Shown here piece after piece: positions 50,281 through 61,419 of a stretch of DNA of 64,000 nt. The notes beneath the pieces were generated by a model that was not told the origin of the DNA, made no database searches, and saw only the letters and a list, made by a program, of their open reading frames with translations. Position 1 is the stretch's first letter. Every line of letters begins with the position of its first letter. The translations under genes and the position numbers were made by a program. Origin of the DNA: Tetrahymena elliotti 4EA (Eukaryota; Ciliophora; Oligohymenophorea; Hymenostomatida; Tetrahymenidae); assembly GCA_000231825.2 (NCBI GenBank), contig JH720310.1, forward strand, positions 867,583-931,582, given 5' to 3'.

Positions 50281-53200
50281 GGTTCAATATATCATTAATC
50301 AATGCAAATTATCAATTTTTTTATTTGATAAATTAGTTAGGGTAGAACACATTTTTAATCTTTGAATTTAATAATAGCCTGAATCAATCAAGCAATATTA
50401 ATAATGAATTTAAATAAGATGATGAAGATGATCAAGATTTCAAAGATCTACTTTCTGGATTAGAAAAATGTACTAATCTTACAAAATTTACTATTGATCT
50501 AAGGTATTTCATTCTTTATTTTTTGAATATTTGGTTAATTAATATTTAAATTGTTAAAAGTAATCATCTAATTACTGAGGAAGAAGCTATAAATTTAGGA
50601 AACTCTTTATCTTAATGTTCTCAGCTCTCAAATATTATTCTTTATTTATGGTATTACCAATTTAGTTTACTTAATAAAATTTAAATTAAAATGCAAAAAA
50701 AAATTATAATACCATTTAGACATTCCTATTTTTGTTTTTATTCAAAAAATAATAATTTTATTATCACTTTGTTTGAAAAGTAATCTTTTTTTTGAAAATT
50801 TCAAAATATTTTTATCAAACACAAATTAATAACTTAATTGAATAATAAATAAAAAGTGAAAATTTAGAATATTTTCCTAGCTTAAATGGGTTGTTTTCAT
50901 CTTTACCAAACTGCCCTAAACTTTAATCATTGGTATTAGATCTAAGGTAAATATAATTAATTTATGAATGACATTCTTCTATCTTTCCTTTATTTCTCTT
51001 TTTATTTTTATTTCCTTTTTTGTTCCTATTTAATAAAATATTTTAAAGTGGAAATTTAATCAATGATCAAATAGCGAGTAATTTATTCTCTAGTATTGGT
51101 AATTGTACTTACCTTAGTAATTTTTCTCTCAATTTAAAGTAAGAACAATTTATTTTTTAAATGTTTTTCTTTTTGTTATCATTAGAGTATTTGTTTAAGT
51201 TTGAATGTAATAAATAGTATTTTTTATTTTAATGTATTGTTTCTCATTTAAAAATATGTTTATTAATTTAAAAAGCTATTGTTAATTTGGAGACTCAAAT
51301 TTTTTAGATTATCTTAGTGTTATACAAAATTGCAAACATCTTTCTCAATTCAGGTTCTCGTTGGTGTAAATAGTATTCTTACTTTTACTAAATATCTTAT
51401 TTATAAAAAATAACAACTATCAATTCAAATACTAATCCACTTTAAATATTTTTAAGTAAAAATAAAGTTAGATAATTTAGCATGAAGGGCTTAAGTGATA
51501 CTTTAATGTCTTTAAATAATCTAACAGATTTAACTCTTGATTTATAGTAATATATTTCTTATCTTAGCTTTTTTAATAATTTTAAATGTAAATTGAATAT
51601 CATCTCTATCAAATATTATTTATTTATTTAAATATTTTAATCCTTTTATTTAAATTATTTCAAGTTAAAATTAATTTCAGTCAGATGACGCAGCTTCTTT
51701 AGGTTTTGCTTTATCAAAATGTAAAAACCTTTCTGTCCTGTAGCTCAATTTGAAGTATTAATTATTATAAATATTTATTACTTCATATTTTTTTATTTTT
51801 AAATATTTTACTTAATAATTTTTTAATTACCAAAGATTTTTTTTTGTCCTTTGAATTTTGGTATTTAACTTAAAAAATCTTTACAAAAATATCCATAGTT
51901 TTGCTTCGGGTGGGTTTATACGCACACATTCGCTAAATTTAAAATAAATAAAATTTGATTTTGAAAATAAATGAGATATTTTATTTAAATTTATTTTTTA
52001 AAAAACTAAAAGTGATAATAAACTTGAGGATTATGACATTTAGTGCTTAAGTAGTGAATTAAAAAACTGCTCAAATCTAAAAACTTTTGTTTTGTATCTG
52101 AGGTAAAGAATTTCATATGAGATATTATTATTATTATTATGTAGCTAAATATACTTATTAAAACTAAAAGCTATAATTAAATTCGTGATAAAGGCTTATC
52201 ATACCTAAGTTCTGCAATTAGCAATTTTATCAATCTTTCTGTTTTAAAATTATATTTGAAGTAAGTTATTTAGTTTGTTAGTTAGTTAGCGATTTTTCTC
52301 ATTAAAATTAAAAATTTTATCATCTAAAATAAAATATTCTAGAATAATTTTTTAGATGAAGTCATCCATTTTCCTTTTCTTTTTATAATTTTAGAATAAC
52401 TTTTTAATTTATTAATACCTTTTTTGTATCAATCACAACAATGCTGTTATATCATTTAAATGATCTTCAAATACTTTAAATAATTTGAACCCATAAGGAG
52501 TTTGTTTTTCTTTTCTATTACTTTAATTTCAATTGATATTTATTTCATTTTTTGTTTAAGCAGTAACAATTTTGGGGATCAAGGAATAAAAAGTTTAAGA
52601 GATTGTCTGAAATGTATTAATAAACTTTCAACTCTGTTTATCTGGTTAAAGTAATAACATTTAAGATTAAAATAAAAAATATTTAAATTAGATTATTGTG
52701 TTAAACATTTATTTAAAATTAATAGTAATAATTAAATTAAAGACTAAGAAATATCAGATCTAACTTCTAGTCTACAGTATTGTAGTAATCTATCTAACCT
52801 ATAAATTTGGATTGAGTAAGAATTATTTCCTCGCTTCTTTTATTATATTAAAAATTTAAAAAAACTAAAATTCATACAAATTTTTTGAGTTGTTGATTAA
52901 TAATAAAACATTTATTCATTTATTTTATTTAATTAATTATTTTTCAAAATCAAAAGCTTTTGCTAAATAAGTTAAAATGGTGCAATAAATTTAGGCTTTG
53001 CCTTAGAAAATTGCTTAGGAATCTAGAATTTAACACTCTATATGAGGTAAAGATTTTTTATATAAATTGAATTCTATCTATATAATTTCGTCACTTTTGA
53101 ACTGAATTTTTACAAATAAATAAATATTCATTTATTCAATTTAAAAGCAATAATATGATTTGTGATGAGGGTGCTTCAAGTTTATGCTCATCTTTGAAAA

Positions 53201-53710
53201 GGTGTAAGAACCTTCTTAATTTGTTATTTGATATTAGGTATCAAATTATCTTTTAGTTGTTTCTAATTTATTTAATGTTTTGCTTACTAACTTACTTATA
53301 TTGATAAATTATAAATCATTTCAACATCAAATTAAAGATATTTTTTTTCTGCTTTTTTCTAATAATTCAAATTTTTAATTTCTTGCTTTTTTGAAAATTT
53401 ATTTTAAAACATTAAAGATGTAATTAAATTAGTGAATCACAGTAGCATCAACAAAAAAGGAAGATTCTTAAGTCTAAAAGACTAATCTAAAAGTAGATTT
53501 ATATGTGATAGAATTTATGTAGAAAATATATTTAACAATATAATTTATGTTAATTGTAAATATTTAAAATTTATTATATCCTAAATTAATCATAAATGTT
53601 TTAGCTCAAAGATCTGTCTTTATTTAATTCAAAGGGTTACTGCTATTAATGATCAGTTCAACTCCTTTATTAAACAGATACGCACACTATGCCTAAAGAC
53701 ACTTCTTTGA
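50281..53710 (+). CDS. Leucine-rich repeat protein, one LRR per exon (second gene)
   Basis: About 14 plus-strand exons, each one LRR of the same N....GA..L...L..C.NL..L.L.LR type as the gene at 27772-34846. Examples: 50400-50502 (LLSGLEKCTNLTKFTIDL); 50556-50648 NHLITEEEAINLGNSLSQC; 50850-50945; 51050-51140 GNLINDQIASNLFSSIGNC; 51480-51550; 52010-52102; 52170-52260 YNQIRDKGLSYLSSAISNF; 52565-52650; 52975-53047; 53152-53238 NNMICDEGASSLCSSLKRC. The last exon runs about 53415-53710 and ends at TGA 53708-53710 after a basic tail (FNSFIKQIRTLCLKTLL). Introns share the two-base phase. No in-frame ATG lies before the first LRR exon, so a first exon upstream is missing and the left limit is provisional. 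Degenerate sequence at 52425-52500 looks like a lost repeat. Function unknown. Confidence 0.65.
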
Positions 53711-54008
53711 TTAGAGAGTACTTTTAAGAGTATTTTCTGGATAAGACTCAATACGATATTTTGAAAATATGAATACAATCAGCAAATAAATAGATAACTA
53801 TTAAATAAAATTTTTTAATATTTTTTAATTTATGAAAAGAAAATTAAGAGTTTAATTCATTTTTACAAAAGTAAATAAATAAGTTACAAAAATAAAATAT
53901 TTTGTTAAAATAGATGATGCAGTTGAAGATTAATTTATAAATACAAAAATTATATTTTAATTTCAATTTCTTTTATTTAAGGTTGTAAATATCTAAGTAT
54001 TCTATCAA

Positions 54009-54091
54009 GGCAATTTGCCCGAGTTGGTTAAGGGGGACGACTTAAGATCGCCTGGATGTAATCCGCGTGAGTTCGAATCTCACAGTTGCCA
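54009..54091 (+). tRNA. tRNA-Leu (anticodon UAA)
   Basis: 83 nt. Acceptor GGCAATT pairs with AGTTGCC, discriminator A, no encoded CCA. Anticodon loop CTTAAGA gives UAA (reads UUA). The long variable arm is the class II form expected for leucine. T-loop GTTCGAATC is present and a T-run terminator follows within 10 nt. It is the only tRNA of the cluster on the plus strand. Confidence 0.92.
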
Positions 54092-54142
54092 ATATTTTTT
54101 TATTTTTTTAATAAATAATTCAACTTTTTTAGTAAAAAATGG

Positions 54143-54214
54143 CAACCAAGGTGGGACTCGAACCCACAACCTTCAGATTAGAAGTCTGCTGCGCTACCAT
54201 TGCGCCACTCGGCT
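54143..54214 (-). tRNA. tRNA-Arg (anticodon UCU), copy 1
   Basis: 72 nt. Acceptor AGCCGAG pairs with CTTGGTT including wobble pairs, discriminator G. Anticodon loop CTTCTAA gives UCU (reads AGA, the dominant Arg codon in such genomes). D-arm GCGCAATGGTAGCGC and T-arm GTGGGTTCGAGTCCCAC are present. The bases CCA follow directly (54140-54142), then a T run that should end Pol III transcription. Confidence 0.92.
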
Positions 54215-54325
54215 TTACCATTAAATTTGAAAAATACATAAATAATCTCATCAAAATTATCATTTTAATTATTAATAAATTTTGCTAGAACAAATAACTC
54301 TTATCAAAACAAAAAACAAAAATGG

Positions 54326-54397
54326 CAACCAAGGTGGGACTCGAACCCACAACCTTCAGATTAGAAGTCTGCTGCGCTACCATTGCGCCACTCGGCT
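54326..54397 (-). tRNA. tRNA-Arg (anticodon UCU), copy 2
   Basis: Identical in sequence to copy 1, again followed by CCA and a T run. Its 5' flank (54398-54485) is homologous to the 5' flank of copy 4, showing a block duplication. Confidence 0.92.
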
Positions 54398-54527
54398 TTA
54401 CAATTAATTTAACAAAAAAAGCAAGTGATTGATTGATTTTATTCAGAAATATACATTGCTTTATTTGGAATATTCTGAAACTAAAAAGTAAGTATAATTT
54501 TAAGTTAGTAAAATAAAACAAAAATGG

Positions 54528-54599
54528 CAACCAAGGTGGGACTCGAACCCACAACCTTCAGATTAGAAGTCTGCTGCGCTACCATTGCGCCACTCGGCT
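54528..54599 (-). tRNA. tRNA-Arg (anticodon UCU), copy 3
   Basis: Identical tRNA body, CCA and T run at the 3' side. Its 5' flank (54600 onward) is unlike the others: a 400-bp unique spacer separates it from copy 4. Confidence 0.92.
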
Positions 54600-54999
54600 T
54601 TTACAATAACAATACTAAGATTAAAAAAGCAAATTTTTGTTCAAATTTTAACATCATTAAAATATATTAAAAAAGCAATATTTTTAGTATTCTTATTTCA
54701 TGCATGTCATAATTTAAATCTATTCAAAGGGCATAATTAAAAGTCTTAATTTATCATAAATGAAACAAAGATTGTAATTTGTGAGTGAGTACTTACTTGA
54801 TAACATTTATTTGAGAAGAATTTTTAAAAACAGATTTAAATTTAATAAAAATAACTTTAGATTGAGCTTTTATATTAATATATTTTAAATAAAAAAAAAT
54901 AATATAAAGATAAAATTATTTTAAGCTTTTTGAATCAATCATTATTTCAGTCAAAATAAACTTTAAAATTCTATTTTAGTTTAAAAAACAAAAAAATGG
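54600..54999. other. Unique 400-bp spacer in the tRNA cluster
   Basis: A+T-rich, no gene or tRNA seen. It separates the two duplicated tRNA-Arg pairs. Confidence 0.6.
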
Positions 55000-55071
55000 C
55001 AACCAAGGTGGGACTCGAACCCACAACCTTCAGATTAGAAGTCTGCTGCGCTACCATTGCGCCACTCGGCT
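55000..55071 (-). tRNA. tRNA-Arg (anticodon UCU), copy 4
   Basis: Identical tRNA body with CCA and a T run. The 5' flank (55072-55165) shares TTACAATTAATTTAA and CAAGTGATNGATTGATT with that of copy 2, so copies 4-5 look like a duplicate of copies 2-3. Confidence 0.92.
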
Positions 55072-55210
55072 TTACAATTAATTTAAGAAAAAAAACAAGT
55101 GATCGATTGATTCTATTCAGAATTATGAGAAAAATAATTGCTTTTTTTGGAGTATTCTTAATTTGAATCATAACAAAGTAATTCATAATTTAATAATAAA
55201 CAAAAAATGG

Positions 55211-55282
55211 CAACCAAGGTGGGACTCGAACCCACAACCTTCAGATTAGAAGTCTGCTGCGCTACCATTGCGCCACTCGGCT
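55211..55282 (-). tRNA. tRNA-Arg (anticodon UCU), copy 5
   Basis: Identical tRNA body with CCA and a T run. It is the last of the cluster, about 140 bp from the stop of the Asn/Gln-rich gene. Confidence 0.92.
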
Positions 55283-55420
55283 TTGACAATAAATGCGAGG
55301 CTTGAGAATTGGATAATTTGAGGAATAGGATATTAAAAAATAAAGCAAAAGAATGAGTTTTGATGGTAAAATAAATAATATAATTAGAAGAACAAATTTA
55401 ATTTATAGAAAGAAATAATG

Positions 55421-57830
55421 TCAATTATTTTAAAATACTTAATTAGATATTTATTAATTTTAAGAGTTTATACTTATTTATTATGTGAACACATTTCTTT
55501 TACTATTTGACATTTATTGCTGTTATTGATTCGTGTTGAAATTATTATTTTGGTATAAATTATTATTGCTGTTGCTATTTGTAGTGTTTTAATTACTAAA
55601 ATGAGATAAATTGGCTCCTTTTAAATTTGTGTTTTATTAGGCAAAGTTCGAGGATATTGGTAAAGAGGTATTCTGTTGAGTTTAAAAAGAATCTTGATTA
55701 ATTAAATTATTAGAAGAATTTGAGTAAGTTAGATTAGGATTGTTTGGATTAGATATTTATTGTTAATTACTAACATTATTACTGCTATTATTTCTTACTA
55801 GATTCTAATTTTATGATGGAATAATAGGTTGTTAAATTTAGTCTATTTTTAAATTAGTTTTATTCAAATTAATATCAGGAGTTTAAATATTTAGTAAATT
55901 AGTCGTATTATTTGTTTTAGAAATACTAGGACCACCATCACTTTGTTACTTTTTTAAGTAAATATTACTAGCTCCATTTTATTTTGATTGGTTTAAAACT
56001 GCATTTACATCTACATTTTCTGTATTTTCATTCACATCTTCTTTGCTAAATTTTGTTAAAAAGAAATTATTTATTTAAATCAAATAAATCCTAATAATTA
56101 CTTCAAGTATATATTGTTCTCTTTAAATAAATTCAGGATGCTCTTCACTTTTGATTTTATTTTATCTCTTTAGAATCTGAATTTATTCTTTTATTCCTAA
56201 TTATTTTCAAAATTAACAGCATAAGTATGTCGAAATAAAATTTATATTAAAATATGTTATCACTTAAAAGTTTATTTATTATTCATGCTTCAAAATTAAA
56301 AGTATTATTTATTTATTATTCACCCTTCAAAATAAAAAGCATTAATTATTTATAATTCTTCCTTCAAAATTTTATTTAATGGAAAAAAAATATTTTTTTT
56401 TCACAATTTTAATTGTTTTTTCTTATAAAAGCTTTTTATTTTTTGATTTTTTTACTCTAGAAAAGCATCTATTTTTTTATTGGAGTTGTGGTTTTAGATA
56501 ATATTTTAAATTAACAAGGTTTACCTCAAATATAGATTTAGGTTCTATTTTGACTGGTGTTGTGTTAATAGATTTTTAATAGTTTTATTGTGCCAGTTAT
56601 TGCTCTTATGAGAATGATTGGAATGAGTTTTGCTAATCTCCAGAGTTAAATGAGCTTAAATTTGAATTAGAAGATCTGTCTTTACTCAAGAAAAGTGCTT
56701 ATTGAAGTGCTTAAGTGTTTTAATCAGTAAAATGCTTGGATGTAGATGATGCTGTGTTTAATTGAGGAGTGGAAGGTAGATTCTAAAATAGATTATTAGA
56801 TTGAATATCAGTAGATTCCTTTCTTTTAACTTGTTGGTTTTCTTACTTTATTTAATTGCTGCTGGCTTAATTAGTTTATTAAAAGCTGCCTAACGGATTA
56901 CTAGCAGAGTTAATTTACTCAGAAATTTGATTGCTTTGCTATGCATTCAGTGATTAAAATATTGGCTATTATTGACCTAATTTATTGTTGTAATTGACTT
57001 GTTGTGCTGAATACTGATTCTAATATTTGCCCTAGATTTAATCTTTACTTTGAGTTTGCTAATCTGACATACTCTTCCCTGTTTAAATTATAAAAAGAGA
57101 TAATTAATCAATCAATAATTTCTAGTAAATAATAAGCATGTATGTATAAAACTAAATTATTAATAATTCTATCATAATGTGAAATCTTTTACCTATTAAA
57201 TTCGAGCTATTATTATTTAAAAGCGGAGACTAAACTTAAACAGGTGAAGTGCTTTGCTAATTAGTCATATTGTTTGAACCTATTTCATTAATTAAAATAA
57301 TACTTAATTCAAGAAGCAATAAAACGAAAATATTCATTTTTATATCATAGACTAACTAGATGAAATATCTAAATAGATAAATTCCAATCAAGAAGTACTA
57401 TTGTAGAAATAATCTTTTTGGTATTTTATCATTTTTTCTGTTTTATTTTTGGGATTACTTAGTCAAAGATAATTCATCTTCTATTTCTAAAAAAGAAAAA
57501 CTTTTATTAATTACTTTGTGCAAACTACTAAGTTATTTTATCATTTGGCTGCTTGGAAGACTACATTTAAGGTTGCTAATTATTGCTGCTATTATTTGGG
57601 ACTAATTAAATTCCTCCCTAAGTTTCTTTAGATTTCTTGAGGATGTCAAGATATATTGGAATACGTTAAGGGTCTTGCTAAAGTTTTTCTAAAAGCTGCT
57701 TAAAATAACTCCATTCATTTTAAATTTTTTCTAACTGCTGTTCTTTGAGTTCCTTTAAAATGGCATGCTAAATAAATTAATCAAAATAATCGATTAAAGT
57801 TTGCTTATCTGCAACAGTATCTTCATTCAT
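55421..57830 (-). CDS. Helical N-terminus, Asn/Gln-rich C-terminus protein
   Basis: Minus strand, ATG at 57830 (MNEDTVADKQTLIDYFDQFI), TGA at 55421-55423. The N-terminal exon (57830 to about 57530) is a charged helical region with LKELKEQQLEKIQNEWSYFK and QQDPQRIPIYLDILKKS. The middle exon (57090-56526) is low-complexity Q/N/S. A short conserved-looking segment at about 56110-56190 reads KIKSEEHPEFIQREQYILE in one frame. The last exon (56040-55421) is again N/Q/S-rich (SNSNNNLYQNNNFNTNQQ). The junction near 56045-56100 has two consistent readings: an intron of 56 nt in one frame, or read-through in the frame just quoted. No signal peptide. The pattern resembles nuclear regulators of ciliates, but I recognise no family. 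Confidence 0.6.
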
Positions 57831-59499
57831 TTCTTTATTTGAATTAGTTTTTGAAAATTTCTTAATAATAGTAATCTGATAAACCAGCTATCTATCAAAA
57901 CAAATAAATATTTATATATATGTTATTATACTTTGTATTGATTTTTTTTAAGTTAATATTCAATAAGCAAGCAAGCAATCAATCAATATCTTTCTTTCCT
58001 TTGATTTTTTTTAACTTGATTAATAATTAAAAAATCATATGAATTTGTATTTTTTCAGCTCATCAAAAAACCAAATTAACAAGTAAGCTAATTAAATAAT
58101 TAAATATTCTTTATACATTATTCAATGGATTAAAAATTCACTTTGTATAAACATTTCTAACTAACTAATAACTACTAACTACTTTTAATAGGATTATTTT
58201 CATAACAACTCTTCAAACAAACAAGATAACATTACTATAATTAAAATTATGGGTATTATCATACCCACATTCATTCTACTTGACTCCAATTATTTTCATA
58301 ACAAATTCTTTAAACACAAATTATAATTTTTAAATAATAATCTTTATATTCTTATTGCTAAAATTAAAATAATTTTCAAAATTTTCATTTTTTTTATCCA
58401 AAAAATATTAAATAAAATGAAAATGTGAATAATTATTTTAAGGTACCAGAATAACACAACTTCACTTCTGAATTAATATGATCAAAAAATTATGAATTAA
58501 TATTGCAATATATTTATCGAGATTTAATAAATTTATTTAAGCTAGAATGTAGTGCTAATATCTTAGAATATGAAAAAATATTTTAAGTAAAATATAAAGA
58601 GCACAAAATTAAATATTAAATAATAAATCATATTGAACTGATTTAAAATTTAAAAGAAGTTAGAAAAAAATAAGTAATAATAAATGAGATTGATTGAATT
58701 GATAAGAAATTTAAAAGAATTAAGAAAAAAGTTAGTTTTTAAAAATTGATTTGAAATAGATAGATAGAAAAAAATGTTTAATTTACTTAATTTTATTAAA
58801 AAAACTTTGACAATTATTTAAAATGTTTTGTTATTGAACAAAATCACTGTTAAAAAAATTTTTAATTGATAAAGAATTAACAAACTATTTTTTAGGTATT
58901 TTCTCTAAATAAATTATCTAAAATAAAAAGTTTTTGTTTTACCAGAATTCATTTTAGAATAGAATAAAATTTTAATGCTTTCAAAAACCCATATTAATCA
59001 ATTTAATTCAGATTTTTGAGAAATAAAATATTTAAAAATTTGTAAATAGCTCTTTTATTTTATATCAAAATTAGGATTTTTTTGTTAGAGAGTTTATTTG
59101 ATAATAATTATCCCTAACATTTCTGATATGAAATTTTATTGAGTTAAGATAAAGAAAGTCCTCGTAGTTTGGAATAATTTAAATTAACAAAGAATTGAAT
59201 GATTGAATATTTAATTTATCAGCATCTCTTTTATCTTGGATTTGGCGCATTTTTGTATGAGAGTTCATCAGTTAAGCTTAATATTCTGTAATAGAAAAGA
59301 TTTTTTATTTAATAAATTTCATTGTATAAAATGTGATATGAATATTGATAGAATTATTAATTAATTAATAAACAAAAATTCATCAATTCTTTACAAAATT
59401 TCATCCAAATTAAAAACAAAAGTTCAAAAAGGCAAATAGATTTTGAAAGTTTAAAAAAAAAAGATAGGGATAACTTACTTGACTCAGTCAATAGCAAAA
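57831..59499. other. Divergent intergenic region, no gene seen
   Basis: Between the start of the Asn/Gln-rich gene (-) and the HUS1-like gene (+). It holds AAGCAAGCAAGCAATCAATC at about 57965 and otherwise low-complexity A+T. Both promoters should be here; none is identifiable by eye. Confidence 0.5.
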
Positions 59500-60549
59500 A
59501 TGAGGATGAACTTAGAGCTCAAGCCAAAGATAATTGGCACATTCAAAAAGATAATTTCATAGTTAAAGAAGGCTTTAATGCCATAGCAGTGTGTTTATTT
59601 AGTAATTAATAATTAATTCATCACATTCGTTACTGAATATGACTCTAAAAATCTACGTAATTGCAATATTAAAGTGTAGATGGGAACTGAATATTTCACT
59701 CTTAACAGCAGTGTACTAGAGAGTAAGTAGGAATAGAATTAAGTCACCTGCAAGATCTTAGATTTTAATTAGTTTGCTTAAAACGTTAGTGGTTTATCTG
59801 ACTAATAATGCACTGTTCATGTCTTCTTAAGTAAGGAAGGAGATAATAGATATGTTAAGCTAAAATGCACTGAAAATGAGAGTCTAGTCACTCAATCTCG
59901 TTCAGAAATTAAGCTCAACTTCACAAAACTTCCTTTCCCTGAAGTAGATTAAAAGTTCTTTGGCATGAACATTAGAAGCAAAGATTTGTCTAAATTGCTT
60001 GATATTTCAGCTTCCAATTAATGCGACCTTGAAATGTCATTTAATATCAGAAGTTAAGGTGAATAGGGAACTGGAACTATTTATTTCAAGCTCAAAAATC
60101 CCTCTATTAAAATAGTTTATGATGAAGCTAAGGTATTTGATGTAGATGAATAACTCAGCTAATAAAATAACGAGTCCCAAGATAATGAACATGACAAGAG
60201 TTGTGTTTAAAATATTCTCTTCAGAATATCCCAAATACATGCCAAGTAGCTCTCTCATATCTGCACTATTGATGAATAAATGAGTATTTCCATCTTAAGA
60301 GACGGCTCTCTCGGAATTGAGTTTTGGGAAGCTGAAGGACCTGAAAATGAATCAACCATTATAGCTATGAAGCATTTTATTGTTCCCAAATTAGATGACA
60401 TGGAATATGAAGAAGCTAATAAGATGGATCTTGAATAAGATTATGACGATTTAGCCAATAACGGTGACATTAAAGTAGAAGAAGAGTAAGTCAGCAAAAA
60501 GAAGAACTAATTATATTCTGACAGTGAAGAAGATGGGGACGATGAATGA
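59500..60549 (+). CDS. HUS1-like DNA-damage checkpoint clamp subunit
   Basis: Single exon of exactly 350 codons (349 aa), ATG at 59500, TGA at 60547-60549, many in-frame TAA/TAG. The start MRMNLELKPKIIGTFKKIIS, then LKKALMPQQCVYLVINNQFI and TFVTEYDSKN, resembles the first PCNA-fold repeat of HUS1. Residues of about 105-150 (CTVHVFLSKEGDNRYVKLKC, LVTQSRSEIKLN) match the region joining the two repeats, where HUS1 has a strand then RIVTHDIPIKV. In the family HUS1 forms the RAD9-RAD1-HUS1 clamp loaded at damaged DNA. Unusual here: an acidic insertion near residue 220 (QLSQQNNESQDNEHD) and a strongly acidic C-terminal tail (SDSEEDGDDE), making it longer than the usual 280 residues. Another clamp subunit such as RAD1 is possible. 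Codon use is less A+T-biased than its neighbours. Confidence 0.5.
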
Positions 60550-61097
60550 GGAAGTGAGTTAATTACAAATTGTAAAATTTTACTCTAAATGAGTATAGTA
60601 AAATCTAAAAAAATTAATTAAAAAATACTAAATGAATATCTATCTAATAAACAAAAAATCTTAACCAACATTTGAATAAATAAAAGCTAATCAAATTATG
60701 TATCCTTATTAATTTTTACAAAAACTAATGAATTACTAAATATATTATTACAATTATTTATCACTATATTTATATCTGTATAAAAATCTTTTATGAATTA
60801 CTTTATAAATTGTTTTTTATTACTTACTTTCTTTTTATTTGTAAAATATTTTTGCTATTTTTCTTTCAAATATTAGTGAATTATGAAAGACACTCTCTTT
60901 TAATTTGTTTTAATCTTTTTGCTATTTTTCATTCTAATACTTATGAATTACTACTATTAAATAGAATTTCAAATAAATTTTTACTATCTAAATCAATGTA
61001 AATAATTACATTTTTAGTCAAGTATGAAATAATATAATTCAATAAGAAATATCATAACCAAGTCATTTTACTTTTTGATAAATAAATATTTATTTTT

Positions 61098-61115
61098 CTA
61101 TCTCGATCGAGATAG
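61098..61115. promoter_or_regulatory. Perfect 18-bp palindrome
   Basis: CTATCTCGATCGAGATAG is its own reverse complement and, unlike the many A/T palindromes here, has a GC-containing core (TCGATCGA). It could be a dimeric protein site, but its position between two convergent genes gives no promoter context. Confidence 0.5.
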
Positions 61116-61205
61116 CAATCTAATTTCTCAATATTTTATCAATATAAATAATTCAAAAATTTCCAAATATTTCTTTTTTTTAAGAGAGTATATACTTCCT
61201 TAAAT

Positions 61206-61370
61206 ATGATTACAGAGGACTTATTATCAATATAAATAGAAAGTTTAGATGGAAAAGATGATTGATTAGCTGATACAAGTAATTCATTAGATTAAAGATT
61301 AAAACAAAAATAAATATTAGATGAATAAGATAATAGAATTATATTGCAATAAATTAATTTTTTTAAATGA
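61206..61370 (+). CDS. Small protein-like frame interrupted by one TGA
   Basis: 55 codons from ATG at 61206 to TGA at 61368-61370, with an in-frame TGA at 61263-61265. Both halves are protein-like: MITEDLLSIQIESLDGKDD before, and NSLDQRLKQKQILDEQDNRI after, with six TAA-encoded Gln. Removing 61243-61269 (GT...AG, 27 nt, a multiple of three) would delete the stop and keep the frame. Alternatives are a decayed gene, a selenocysteine codon, or chance. Confidence 0.3.
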
Positions 61371-61419
61371 GTAATATATAGTTGTTCTTTTTATTAGATA
61401 GAAACAGCCAAAATTGATT

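Larger units (their letters stand above)
54326..55282. repeat. Duplicated tRNA-Arg pair block
   Basis: 54326-54599 (copies 2 and 3 with a 130-bp spacer) and 55000-55282 (copies 4 and 5 with a 139-bp spacer) are homologous across both tRNAs and the spacer. The tRNAs are identical while the spacers have diverged by substitutions and small indels, meaning selection or gene conversion on the tRNA bodies. Confidence 0.75.
60550..61419. other. Convergent intergenic region with palindrome and small frame
   Basis: Between the stops of the HUS1-like gene (+) and the membrane protein (-). It contains an 18-bp perfect palindrome (61098-61115) and a protein-like small frame (61206-61370). Confidence 0.55.

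Noticed and set aside
54015..55186. Open frames of 69-89 codons across the tRNA cluster
   Set aside because: They are translations through tRNA-Leu and tRNA-Arg genes, repeating the same residues because the tRNAs are identical.
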